From contig JAIQDT010000108.1 in the NCBI GenBank assembly GCA_021521415.1, positions 62,001 to 126,000 of the forward strand: DNA of 64,000 nt. Reading direction: 5' to 3'. This DNA comes from Bidens hawaiensis (lineage: Eukaryota > Streptophyta > Magnoliopsida > Asterales > Asteraceae). Below are positions 22,880 through 33,580 of the stretch, one piece after another. Position 1 is the first letter of the stretch. Every line of letters begins with the position of its first letter. A program made the position numbers and the translations under genes. Under the pieces are notes generated by a model, which made no database searches, had not been told where the DNA came from, and saw only the letters and a list, made by a program, of their open reading frames with translations.

Positions 22880-23602
22880 TTTTCTTTTTCTTTTTAATGT
22901 TTTTAACTCAATATCACTTAACATATAGTTTAGCAGGTAAGATTTAATTAAGAAACAGGCGTAGCAATTAGTGATAATGAACTTATAGTCGGCTCGGACC
23001 TTAAAGATGAATAGTTACAATGCTATATAACAATGTGCGTATTTATATTGCAACATATGTCTTTGAGTTTTTATTTAAGTTATTGTTACGTAAGTGATCT
23101 TACACAAGATTATGAAAATAACAAAACAAAATCTCAAACACAGAGCATCAAAACGAACAGACAAGCCTAAGGCAAAACTCAACAAGTATAACATACCAAC
23201 CGGTTGCAGACCTAGAAACACTAGGGTATGTCTTTGATACCAACTTAGTAGACACGTGATTAGAGCCGCCAAGTGTGATGCCAATATAGTCATTCTTAAC
23301 AACATTCTTGACCAAAGGCAATAAGAGCCAATAGGTTGAGAACTTTAGATACCCGTAATGCCAATCACTTTTAGACACTCAGCAACCAGTTGAATTAATC
23401 CCACAATGCTAATCGAGAATGTTAACTCGAGTTAGTAGTTAATCAATGTGTCCTTGTCATGAACTCTTGTTTTTTTTTTCTTTTGCGTTGTATAATAACC
23501 TTATTATATCTTGGTAATTATTTGTGAGTTAATAAGCACATAAACTTAACTACCCTTTTAAACAACTCAATTATTCAAAATTTCAAATACTATAAGCCAT
23601 AA
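22880..23602. other. Spacer with no gene
   Basis: AT-rich sequence. Two overlapping minus-strand ORFs of 76 codons (23075-23378) have no recognisable domain and are probably chance. Confidence 0.5.
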
Positions 23603-23858
23603 GACCATCCGTAGTGGCAAGTTTTGGGAGGCGTTATAGCCTAAAACGCAAGGGGCACACCGCCCCCGACATTATGGCTTTTTTTTTTGCGTTTTGTACA
23701 AAACGCGGGTGAAAGACAAAAAAAATAATAATAAAATAATGGAGTTGAGGCATTATGAAGGCTTTATGACTACACCCTATTTTTGTGTAAAACCATAACT
23801 CTGACTGGGCGTCACGTGTCGTATAATGCCTGAAAGTGAGGCTTTATGATTAATGGTC
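23603..23858. mobile_element. PIF/Harbinger-family MITE, TSD TAA
   Basis: This 256-bp element has ends GACCATCCGTAGTGGC and, inverted, GACCATTAATCATAAAG, with TAA on both sides (23600-23602 and 23859-23861). It carries the family's subterminal blocks in inverse order (CTACACCCTA, CTGACTGGGCGTCACGTG) and the AAAACGC motifs seen at the right end of the 18681 element. It has no coding capacity. Confidence 0.88.
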
Positions 23859-23861
23859 TAA

Positions 23862-26155
23862 AAAATCTATTTAATATATAGATACAGCCTACGGTACAAA
23901 TTAAGGAATAAAGTGGGACCCATCATAACATTATTTGCCAATCAATGGGCCTCCTAGTAGGTACATAGTGGACCCCATAGTAAGTGTATTTTTAATCTCT
24001 TACCTAATAAAATAGTTTAAAAATAATCAATAAATAAAATTTAAAAAATAATATATATTTAGTAATTTGCATAAAGTCACTATAATTATAGTTGTAAACT
24101 AGTAATAGTTAAATATCTAAGATGCTTTCTTATTATTTTGTAATAAAAAACTTTTGTATCATTACTTTGGTGGGTTGGTAAGGACTAAGGAGATTTTCTA
24201 AGAGTTTTCTTCTAGGGGTCTTAGCCTCTCACGTTGAATCCCGGTTTATTTGCACGATTTAAAATATATGCAGCACCATTGTAGGGGATTCGAATTTGGG
24301 TAACGAGGTATGACAAGTGTTATAACCCTAGAAGCACCGCAACCGTTGTGACATGTGTTTATAAGAAAGGAAAAGAAAAATTGTGATCCAAAGATAGTTT
24401 TTTGAATGAAATATACTATACAATATTATACTAATATTCTTTTATATTTAAACAAGCTTGAACATACTGTGTCTGTTTGTAGGTCATTGCTCATTAATAC
24501 GAAAGTATTACTATCGTCATTATACATTAATATGAATGCATGACACTATATAATAGAATTATTTAGGATTTAAATAATTAGGGTTAGTATCCTTTCAGAA
24601 TTTCAAAAACGTTAAGAACTTCTAAGGACTCATAACAACCAAACATTTTTTTTAAAATTTTTTTTCACATATTAACATTGTTTGAGACTAGTTTTACCAT
24701 ATTTTTTTCACATATTAATATATGTGTAAAAACTAATTTTCATAATTGTAATCGTAAATATAGATATAAAAAGTGATAATTTTTTATATATAAAACTAAT
24801 CTCGTATTATTACAATGCCGCCTCTACCACCGCCCATATTTTGTGCCAATGGTGGCGTTTGGAGATAAGAGGGTGGTAAGATGTGGCTTAACTTAAAGAC
24901 GAATTCTCATAACATTTAAACATATCATAAAATGCATTGAAACATGATTTTTTAAGGATAATACATAAATAAAAGGATAAAAAAAATACGTTAGTAATAT
25001 ATATTTGCTTTTAAAAACAGTACATAATTTTATGAATTGTGTATGATATAAATTTTTTTTTATAAAGTATTATGTTTATATGCAAGTTAATAAATTTATA
25101 AAAATTGTTTAGTTAGAGCATATATAATAACAAACATATTAAACCAAATTTCACACCAATAATAAAAAAAGGTATGTTGTTTGAGTTGTTAAGAAAACCA
25201 AACATATAGAATTGCACATTGCATACAACCTACATACTACACCTAACAATACCAATAATTACCAAAACGATACATGTTCACACAACTATAAACTATTCAT
25301 TCTATACGTAACAATGACAACCTCTTTTCTATTCAATTGACGTATTGAATATAGTAGTTCAAACAATTCAATCAAAATTTTGATTATTCGGGTTATTGTA
25401 ACTATATCGATTTTCAATAAATATTAATGGGTCACCTTATGTTTCTTCTTTCACGTTCATCATATTATCATAAATCTTTATAACTAAAGAAAATGACATT
25501 AACCGAACCAATGTGTAATGTCATAACTCGTATGCCAAATTAATCTATGTTAAGAACATGCATTTAATTCGAGAACCGAAAGTAGTTGTGAAGAAACTCT
25601 TTGTAAAATCATTATTGTTTTTTTTTGAATGATAACTTTTGATAAAACGGCACAAGCAAGAAGCTAAAGGTCAAAAACACAACTAAAATGAGAATTACAC
25701 CGATCATTCCAACACAAAGACTTAAAAGACGACTTCGGGGTTCCGTAAAATTAACATAGTTCCTCGTCTTCAAATTAAAAATAATGTCAATAGTTTATGA
25801 TAAGCCAACATTTTTTACTATTTTCTGGTAAAATGTATATACTAAAATCAAGAAATTTTATTAAAAATGTCATCTTTATTGTATTTTTGTATGCAAAATT
25901 ATAACCTTTATGTATTTGATTTTCTACATAAACATAACTTCTCATGATTATCACCTATGAAGTAGAAAACGACATCCTTTATAACAAAAACAGAAACCAG
26001 ATGACAGTAATAAATAAACAACCACAGTTCACACAGAAGTAGTAGAGCTCATACATAGCTACAAAGATTACACATCCAAATAAATAAATATGCATGCATC
26101 AACAAAACAAGAAACACAATAATCATGAATTTAAGACATTAGAATTATCACACTT
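23862..26155. other. AT-rich spacer downstream of GME
   Basis: Apart from the SINE-like segment at 24160, no gene or bounded element was recognised. The right end includes the GME 3' UTR, whose poly(A) site was not located. Confidence 0.5.
24160..24310 (+). repeat. Possible tRNA-derived SINE fragment
   Basis: TGGTGGGTTGGTAAGG at about 24168 resembles an A box, and ACGTTGAATCCCGG near 24231 resembles a B box. The ends are not defined. Confidence 0.3.
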
Positions 26156-29100
26156 TTACTCTTGGCCATCAGCTGCCCGGAGCGAACCTAGTTGAACCGG
26201 GGCTTGGGTCCCAACGACTTTAGATGACCCGTAAACCGAAAGGTCAAAACCTTCACCTCTTTCTTTCTCAATTTGTTCCTTGATCCAGAAATATGTGATT
26301 CTCAATCCATCCTGCATACATTTCATCATAATTAAAAGTGCGTGAATCGAAAGACATCATCAATTGGAAACAATTATGCATAGAGGTTGACTTTGAAAAG
26401 TCAAAAAACTACTTGCTTGTCCATATGAGGATGCTTAATGAGCAAGCCGGGCAGCTTTGGTTCGGGCTCGAAGTTAAACGAGCTAGCTTGGCCTGGCTCA
26501 TTTTTCTTAACGAGTGGAAGTTTGAGGCTTTGAGCTTGGGCCTTGAGGCATCTTGTTTAAACTAAAACTAATATTTATTTTGTTATTTATGTAAATTAAA
26601 ATTAGGGTGGTCTGTAGTAGGCTTATGGACTTTCATGTGGGCTTATTTATTAGTGAGCCTTGAGCCATGTTGTTTAATATTTGATATTTATCTTATTTTT
26701 TAAGTTAATTAATTAATAATAGGGTGGTGTGTAGTGGGCTTATGGACTTTCATGTGGGCTTATTTATAAGTGGAAATGAGTTATAACATATAACATTACA
26801 ATGTGGGCTTAACTTAAACGAGCCAAATGAGCAAGCTTACCTTGGCTCTAGCCTGGCACAACTCGTTTATAAATGGACAAATTCGAGCAAACATTTTGAA
26901 GAATTCTTATTTATGTATACATAGTTACATACATACAGGGACACATTCTTTTCATAACCAATTTTATGTTGAGAAATGCAAGAACCACATAAATCGCTTG
27001 TATGTTGTGCATAAATAATTTAATGAGATAGTGATGGGCGGTTTTGTAACCGTCTTCTGTATAACACTTAAAGCAAGAGGTACAAGAGAATTATGTGGTT
27101 CTCACAGTTCTCAGCATGTTTCTTAGTTCCAATTTGATCAGTACTCCCTCTTACATATATGTATGTATGCACATAATACACACATACGCATACATAGACG
27201 TATGTCTTGATGGGTTGTGTTTTATCTCAAAGGGCCAATCAAGAAAAAAAAATAACTAAAGGAAACTGGTCGAAACTCAACCTACTTTTGATGCATAAAC
27301 CTTTCAAAAGACTATGTTATAATCTAAAGTATATAGCTTTGTAATCATAACCGACACTAATTATTTAAAACGTAAATATTTTCAAAAACGTTTCACGTTA
27401 ACCCAACTCATACCAAAAAAGCACATGTTATCCAACTTGCCTATTTTGCTACCAATAAATATTAAAAAGATTACCTTTAATCTCATGGTGGGGGCCCACC
27501 CAAGCTTCTCTTTGATCAAAGTATTATCCGAGTTTCTGCCACGCACACCTTCCGGGCCAGGAATGTGGTGAATCGGAAGCTTCCTATCCTCGAAACCAAG
27601 AACAATTTCTGCCATTTCATTCATACTTACCATCTCATCACTTCCAATATTCACGGGCTCACGAAAGTCAGATTTTGTCAACCTGTTAAGTGTTAACACA
27701 CAATGCAGTTAACAATAACTTCCTTTGCATAGTTGCATGATGTACAACTTAACAATAACAAAAAACAAGCACCTTAAAACACCTTCAACACACTCATCAA
27801 TGAAAGTAAAAGATCGGGTTTGCAACCCGTCTCCCCACATTTCAAACTTATCGGTTGACGTAAGCGCTTTTCTACAGAAAGCAGCGGGTGCTTTCTCCCT
27901 CCCACCTGCAAGATTAAAATGTGATATTCCATTTTTGCACTTCGTTTATTAAAAGATTATCCTTTTATTGGTATTGAACTTATTTCAAAACTAATGGTAC
28001 CTTTCCATGTGCCGAATGGTCCATAAATGTTATGAAAGCGTCCGATTCTGCACTCGATTCCAAAGTCTTTAGTGTAGTGCTTGCACAACTCCTCGGTTGC
28101 TAGTTTCTCCAAACCGTACGCGTCTTGAGGCTAAAATGCAATTTTAATAGTTTATCAAACTAAAAGTTAATTAAAAAAAGAAAAAGAAATAATTTGTGAT
28201 TTTTTATCAATTAATAACCTCAGCAGGCCACGCGTCAGATTCCTTCAAGCTCACATTAGTTTCCAACTGCTTAAACTCAGGGTAAATGCAAGCACTAGAG
28301 GCATAGAAAAACCTATATAATGTAACATGAGAGTCAGAAACATGCAATACTTTTACAAATTGTCAGATAAACAACTTTAGGTTAAAAATTGGAACAATTC
28401 ACTTTTGAGACACACGTCCCTTCAATTGGAAAGCTTTTAGGTTAAAGATGATCTTTTTGTGCATTATGATCATAACAATCAATAGATGACATAGATTCTT
28501 GTAAAGGGTATTTTAGACAATTTCAAAAATAATCTAAGTTTTTAGGTTAAAAAATGACCTTTTTGCCCATTATCATCATAACAAATCAATAGATAGCAAA
28601 GCTTCTCATAAAGGGTATTTTAGACATTTCACAAATAATCAAACTTCAGGAAAATTTTGAGACATATTCATCATTTGGAAAGTTTTTGGATTAAAATGAC
28701 ATTTTTGCCCATTATCATCATAACAAATCAATCAACGACATAGCTTCTAGTAAAGGGTGTTTTAGATATTTCACATATAATCAAACTTTAGGAAAGTTTT
28801 GAGACATATCCTATCATTTGGAAAGTTTTTTTTGGTTAAAAATGACCTCTTTGACCATTACCATCATAATAAATCAATATATGACATGGCTTCTTGTAAA
28901 GGGGATATTGGCGTGCTTAAATAAGGAAACATGATCGAACGTTTTAGAAATAACATAATTCCAAAAGCAACAGAAATAAATATTTAGAATCGTAACAATT
29001 ATGTTGACCGACCTTTTGACTCCACTGATTCTTGCAGCCTCGAGCATGTTAAAGCTAATCATCGTGTTATTATACATAATAACAGAGTGATTTGACTGAA

Positions 29101-29422
29101 TAAACCCCATGCCACCCATATCAGCAGCCAAATTAAACACATGATCAACGTTTTCAGTCACTTTCAAGCAATTATCCATCACACGAAGATCAGCAAGATG
29201 GAACTCATGACAAAACATGTCTTCTGGCATGTGCTCATTTTTCTTCCAATCAGAAGCAATGATGTAGTGGCCCTCGGTTTTTAAACGCCTCGCAATGTGT
29301 GATGCAATGAACCCACCCGCGCCTGTTATGGAAATCCTAAGTTTTTCTGATGGCCAATACGGTTCCCTCTCGAGGTTCTCATAGGTGAATGACCCGTACT
29401 TTGTTTCACTAGTTGTTCCCAT
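26156..29422 (-). CDS. GME: GDP-mannose 3,5-epimerase
   Basis: The six coding exons on the minus strand are 29422-29013, 28312-28219, 28130-28001, 27905-27773, 27682-27475 and 26311-26156. All have GT-AG borders and consistent phases and give 376 aa, one residue shorter than the Arabidopsis enzyme. It converts GDP-D-mannose to GDP-L-galactose, feeding ascorbate synthesis and the L-galactose of cell-wall polymers, in the cytosol. It is an extended short-chain dehydrogenase. The NAD-binding GAGGFIA is at residues 34-40, the catalytic YxxxK is Tyr173/Lys177, and the acid/base pair is Cys145 and Lys216. FHNIYGPFGTW, a RSFTFIDECVEG block and the C-terminal SKVVGTQAPVQLGSLRA are all present. No stop or frameshift was seen, so it should be functional. 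Introns 1 and 5 of the coding part carry repeats. Confidence 0.97.
26600..26780. repeat. Direct repeat in the last GME intron
   Basis: AGGGTGGT.TGTAGT.GGCTTA followed by a shared tract of about 25 bp recurs at about 26605 and 26720 (period about 114 bp). It lies in an 1163-bp intron that also holds GAGC/GGCTCG-rich transposon-like sequence at 26420-26560. Confidence 0.7.
28391..28910. repeat. Four degenerate tandem repeats in the first GME coding intron
   Basis: A unit containing TGACCTTTTTGCCCATTA, ATCATAACAAATCAAT and a TTCTTGTAAAGGGTATTTTAG-like block recurs four times with a period of about 105-150 bp. Copies are centred near 28450, 28560, 28700 and 28850. The later copies also share TTTTGAGACATAT and ATTTGGAAAGTTTTT. 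It lies wholly within the intron 29012-28313. Confidence 0.8.
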
Positions 29423-30262
29423 TCTACAAATGTAAAAAATCACGAAACTTTAGCATAAATCAACTTAAAACTAGAAGATTCCGTGTTGATTCTGATTTTC
29501 TTAATAGAGTTAATAAATTTCCAAACAAGTTATCCGCAAATAAAATGAGATCCGTCTAGCTTGTAATTATATTATCATGTTTGATTGGTTTCTCGCTCGT
29601 GTGACGTCATCGGGATTCAAGAAGATAAGGCACTAAAAGTTATACACACTAAATTATCTTATTTGGGACCACTATGGTAAAGCAAATGTATACAAGACAA
29701 GTGAATATATAATAATATCAAATAGGTATATATTTATCTACAATCACGAAACAGTAACCAAGTTTCAATATTGTTCCAACAAAGTCAGTTAAATATCCGT
29801 CCGCAAAAACTTTATTATCTCGGATTGCTAAAATCGGGTCAATCCAATACGATAAAGAGCAAAACAAGAGAAAGATTCGTTTTAACAAATACTTTTAACT
29901 AATGAAAAGACCCAAGATTCAATCTTGTTCCATTTCTATGAATATAATTTAAAACCCCACCTTTTAATCAATTCAAAAAACAATATTAAATCCAACTACG
30001 GAGAAATCGCAGTGTCGGCCGCTGGGGTTCTAACTGAAAATTTCACATCGGCATAAACACAAACACCTGGTGTGCACACATAATATAGTTAACAAAGGTA
30101 TAAAACACTGACAATTATCGTAAATTTTGCCATACCCACCGCAAATTCAGCTAAATCAAACACCAGATCACTCCACAAATCCAAACAGATGCTGATTATA
30201 AACAAAACCCATGAATTGATCTTCAGTTTAAGACCAAAAAGATGGTTAGAATTGAGAATTAC

Positions 30263-30330
30263 CTGATGAAAATTGAAGGGTGTGAGACTGAGATAATTTG
30301 GTATCGTGGTGGAATACACTCCAGTTAAGT
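30263..30330 (-). other. GME 5' UTR exon (approximate start)
   Basis: A splice donor (CATCAG/GTAATTC) at 30263/30262 and an acceptor (TTTGTAG/AATGGG) two bases before the ATG define a leader intron of about 840 bp (30262-29424). The transcription start is a guess, from a weak TATA-like AAATAAAA at about 30355-30362. Confidence 0.55.
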
Positions 30331-30339
30331 TATTATCCT

Positions 30340-30939
30340 ACTACTACTTCAACGTCCTTTTATTTACGTTTTCTTCAGTGTCTTATTTTCTGATTATTTT
30401 TTTGCAACATAAAAATACAAAGATATGTAAATGTCTTATAATAATATCGTAGGTTTATTTCTAGTATGTCGGCTATTTATGTATCATGTATTGAGTATAT
30501 TCCATGGATATCTTATACGTTATTCCGTTTGGTTCGGCTCGATTTAGTTCGGTTTCTAGACTTTAAGTTTTCTTAGATGAAAATTGAACGAATAGAATTT
30601 AGATGGTTTGAAACGAAACCAAGTTTATATAATTTAAAACCGAATCGGAAATTGTATTCGAATCGGGTTTGGTTTTCGACTGAGGTAACTGAATAACAGT
30701 TATTTGTTATTTGATTTGGGCTAAATAAGATTAAGGTAATTTTTTTTCAAGAATTGAGCTAACTGACGAAGCTTAAATGACCGTTAGACGAAGCTTAAAT
30801 GACCGTTATCTGTTATTTGGTTTGAACAAAGTTCATGTTTTGGAATCGAAAACACAATTAGGTCTCGATTTAAAACTGTATATGTAATTAGGTTTCATTT
30901 TAAACTAATTTAGTTTTAAATGGCTTAGATTTGAAACCG
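30340..30939. other. Spacer upstream of GME
   Basis: AT-rich sequence containing GGTTCGG/AACCGAA-rich tracts at 30520-30720 and a short duplication (GACGAAGCTTAAATGACCGT at about 30764 and 30785). It would include the GME promoter. Confidence 0.5.
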
Positions 30940-31560
30940 TTATTGAACGCTCTAACATATTCCAAAAAGTAGTTAGTTACAATAGTTAATCCGTATGATT
31001 TAATTATCGTTTTTTTGATGTTTTGTTTATGATGAATACAAGATCATAAATTCTATCAACATATTTTTGATACATCACTTGTGGAAGTGATGACACCTTG
31101 AAAGTTACATTAATGTTTCGATTAGACTTGAGAAGTGAGAGTAATCCGGAGGAATGGCCAACATCAAATATCATCAACTCGTTTTGGATGCATTAGTTGT
31201 TGATGAAAGGAGAACTTCAAGTTAAATATGTTTGAGTGAAACCAACTAGACGATCTTCCATGAAATTTCTGAAAAAGTTTATAAAGTTCCGTTGGTAAAA
31301 TAAATAATAGTTGTTGGACATAACATTCTTACCTTTCATGTGAAAATAATAATTATGAACACTCCTTGTTACTATTTTCTATTAGATATTCATAAATATT
31401 AATATGGTTGAAAAATCAATTATATTAGTGTTTTGAGTGTTGAACATGCATGCAACCGTAACTAATAATATATATTCATTTTAGCAAGCAAAGAAATCTA
31501 GGTATGTTGTCATGGTATCGTCTTTGTATTCTGCAATTTTATGTTAAATAATTTGTTATT
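30940..31560 (+). repeat. Tandem duplication, copy 1
   Basis: This is homologous along its length to 31760-32227 continued at 44304-44370. Shared blocks include ATATTCATAAATATTAA, ATGGTTGAAAAATCAATTAT and AAGCAAAGAAATCTAGG. The offset between copies falls from about 820 to 725 bp along the length, so both copies have gained indels. No gene was recognised. Confidence 0.8.
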
Positions 31561-32227
31561 GAATTGAACTCAACAGTAAACTAAAATAACCATTATTTGT
31601 TATTTGATTCTAAACGGAATAATTTTTTGGAACCCAAAACCCAAATCCGTCGTGTAGCTCAGTTGGTTAAGAAGGCGTAAGACTTGGAACAATATATGTG
31701 ATTTTGGCTCTTTATAAACAGCTTATGTTCAATTTAATGATTTAATCAGTTTCAAACTGAATATTGAACACTCTACCATATTCCAAATATGTAATTTGGC
31801 TCTTATGATTAGTGATGTAAGAAGTTTTCATCCGGATAACCAAACATAAAATTTGTAAGAAATGACTCACATTGAGTACCATCAACTTGTTTCGGATGCA
31901 GCTGTTGATAAAGGGGAACTTCAAGTTAAGTGTGTTTGAGTAAGACAATTACGTAGTTTTCTATGAAATTTCCACCTAGATTGTCGGAATTTTTTTTACG
32001 AGGTTCTTGTATGTAAAACAAATAATAATGATTGGTACGTGGAGTTAGAAGTAACATTTTCATATGAAAATAAATTATAATCCATTATGAACACTTTTTG
32101 TAATTTTCCTTTAGATATTCATAAATATTAACATGGTTGAAAAATCAATTATATTAGTGTTTGGAGTGTTGAATATGAAGGCATAGCATAATAGTTATAT
32201 TCACTCGGGCAAGCAAAGAAATCTAGG
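31561..32227 (+). repeat. tRNA-like A box, then tandem duplication copy 2 (5' part)
   Basis: TAGCTCAGTTGG at 31655-31666 is a clean pol III A box without a visible B box, perhaps a SINE stub. From 31760 the sequence repeats copy 1 and is cut at 32227 by the Tat element. Its remainder resumes at 44304. Confidence 0.7.
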
Positions 32228-33065
32228 TGAAGAAGCGTGTATCGACTTACTTGTATACGACCAACGTTCCTCGGGTACGAGTGTGCTATATCACCGATGG
32301 TTTTCCGAGATACGAGTTCTTCCACCTACAAAACGAACAGTACCGTGAGCTTACCCCTCAGAAAGGGACAGAGGGGTCCTCTTTGGGGTAACCCTCCGGT
32401 GTGAGAATCAGATATTGTAGGAGAGGATAATCAGAATCTGAAAATGAGTAAAGGACTTAGAATATATTTTCTTGTCTGCCTCCAACTGTGGAGGTGGTGT
32501 GGTATTTATAGTATTAGGGTTTCCAATGATTGGGCTCAGACCCAATTAGGGCCTTTTTGGCCTCCTCCTATTGCTTCGCGCCACGTGTACTTAGGGCACC
32601 TGGTGCTTTTTCATTGATTATTCTCTGACCAAGGTATTTCACCTGACCCATGTGCCATCACGCGGTGGCACATGGGCTTTGCTGAGTTGTCCACCCTTCA
32701 TTGGCAGCTGTCAACATCAGCACATTCTTTATTCCTTAAAAGATACCTTCTGGAAGGTTGTCTGATGAGTACAATCATGGTTGTCCTTATCCTGATTTGG
32801 ATTAGACTATTGTCTCATTTGTTGTGTGTCGCTTACGCGCGGCCTTTATGCGCCTATCCCGTGGATGCGCAAGGTCTTCTCTTTATTCTCACACTAAATG
32901 TGTGTGTTGTGTGCATATGTGATATGCGCCACGCGCAGATGTTTCATGCGCTTGCGCATAGGTTTTAGCTTTGTGTCTTCATGACATCCTGATTTCAAGC
33001 CTCTTGTCTATATCTTGTGGGTTGACCCGCCCCGCTCGATGTTAAGGCGGGTGCATACCCCTTCA
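32228..33065 (-). repeat. 3' LTR of the Tat element
   Basis: On the minus strand it begins TGAAGGGGTATGCACC and ends CTTCTTCA. It follows a polypurine tract. TATAAATA lies at 32520-32513 on the minus strand. Confidence 0.95.
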
Positions 33066-33078
33066 AGCCCCCCCAGTC
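33066..33078 (-). other. Polypurine tract of the Tat element
   Basis: The minus strand reads ACTGGGGGGGCT directly before the 3' LTR, the expected plus-strand priming site. Confidence 0.8.
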
Positions 33079-33431
33079 TAATGTGTGTCTTGTCTCGCGC
33101 GAGAGAGGTAAGATAGATATTAAACTTAATAGTTTGCTTTTTCAATAGGGTTTGTTTTTTCTTTTTCTTTTCTTGTACACGCGTTGCGTGAAATTCCATC
33201 CCTTTGGTTAAAACGAATCGTCAATGCACGTGGTTGGTTGGTGTTGACATGCATCAGAGATGGAGACGTTATGTGTCAGACCTTTCGTGTGCTCGAGGTG
33301 CTACAGTGGCTTTTCACGTCTCCTCATACAGTGTCAGGAACACGTGTCGCGCTTATGTTGACCTACGCCTGCGAGTGGGGGCGCGTGAGCGTAGATCTGA
33401 TTATTACTTGTTTCTCTCTCTCTCCTAGGCC

Positions 33432-33438
33432 TATAAAA
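33432..33438 (+). promoter_or_regulatory. TATA box of the antisense gene
   Basis: TATAAAA lies 149 bases upstream of the antisense ATG, outside the LTR. ACGT-core sites lie upstream (GCACGTGG at about 33227, ACACGTGT at about 33341). This suggests the gene has its own promoter rather than LTR-driven expression. Confidence 0.6.
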
Positions 33439-33580
33439 CCAAACCATTTGAACGGTTTTTTCTTCATCTCAACTGTCATTTTCAGAGCTTTTGCCTATTA
33501 TTTACTTTCCGATTAAGAGCTTTCGTCTTTGTCCCTGAATTCCGTGCTTAAAGTAACCATATTGTTCGATTCGCAATTGT

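Noticed and set aside
22790..22880. Possible tRNA gene on the minus strand
   Set aside because: It has A and B boxes, but the ends cannot form an acceptor stem and the sequence runs into a SINE body.
28391..28910. CRISPR-like spacing of repeats
   Set aside because: Units are long, degenerate and lie in a plant intron; there are no unique spacers and no cas genes.
31651..31690. Possible tRNA gene (TAGCTCAGTTGG)
   Set aside because: Only the A box and D-arm-like part are present; no B box or acceptor pairing follows.
32672..32968. 98-codon ORF, nearly the same at 43887-44225
   Set aside because: The two copies lie in the two LTRs and so are identical by descent. No recognised domain, and on the strand opposite to element transcription.
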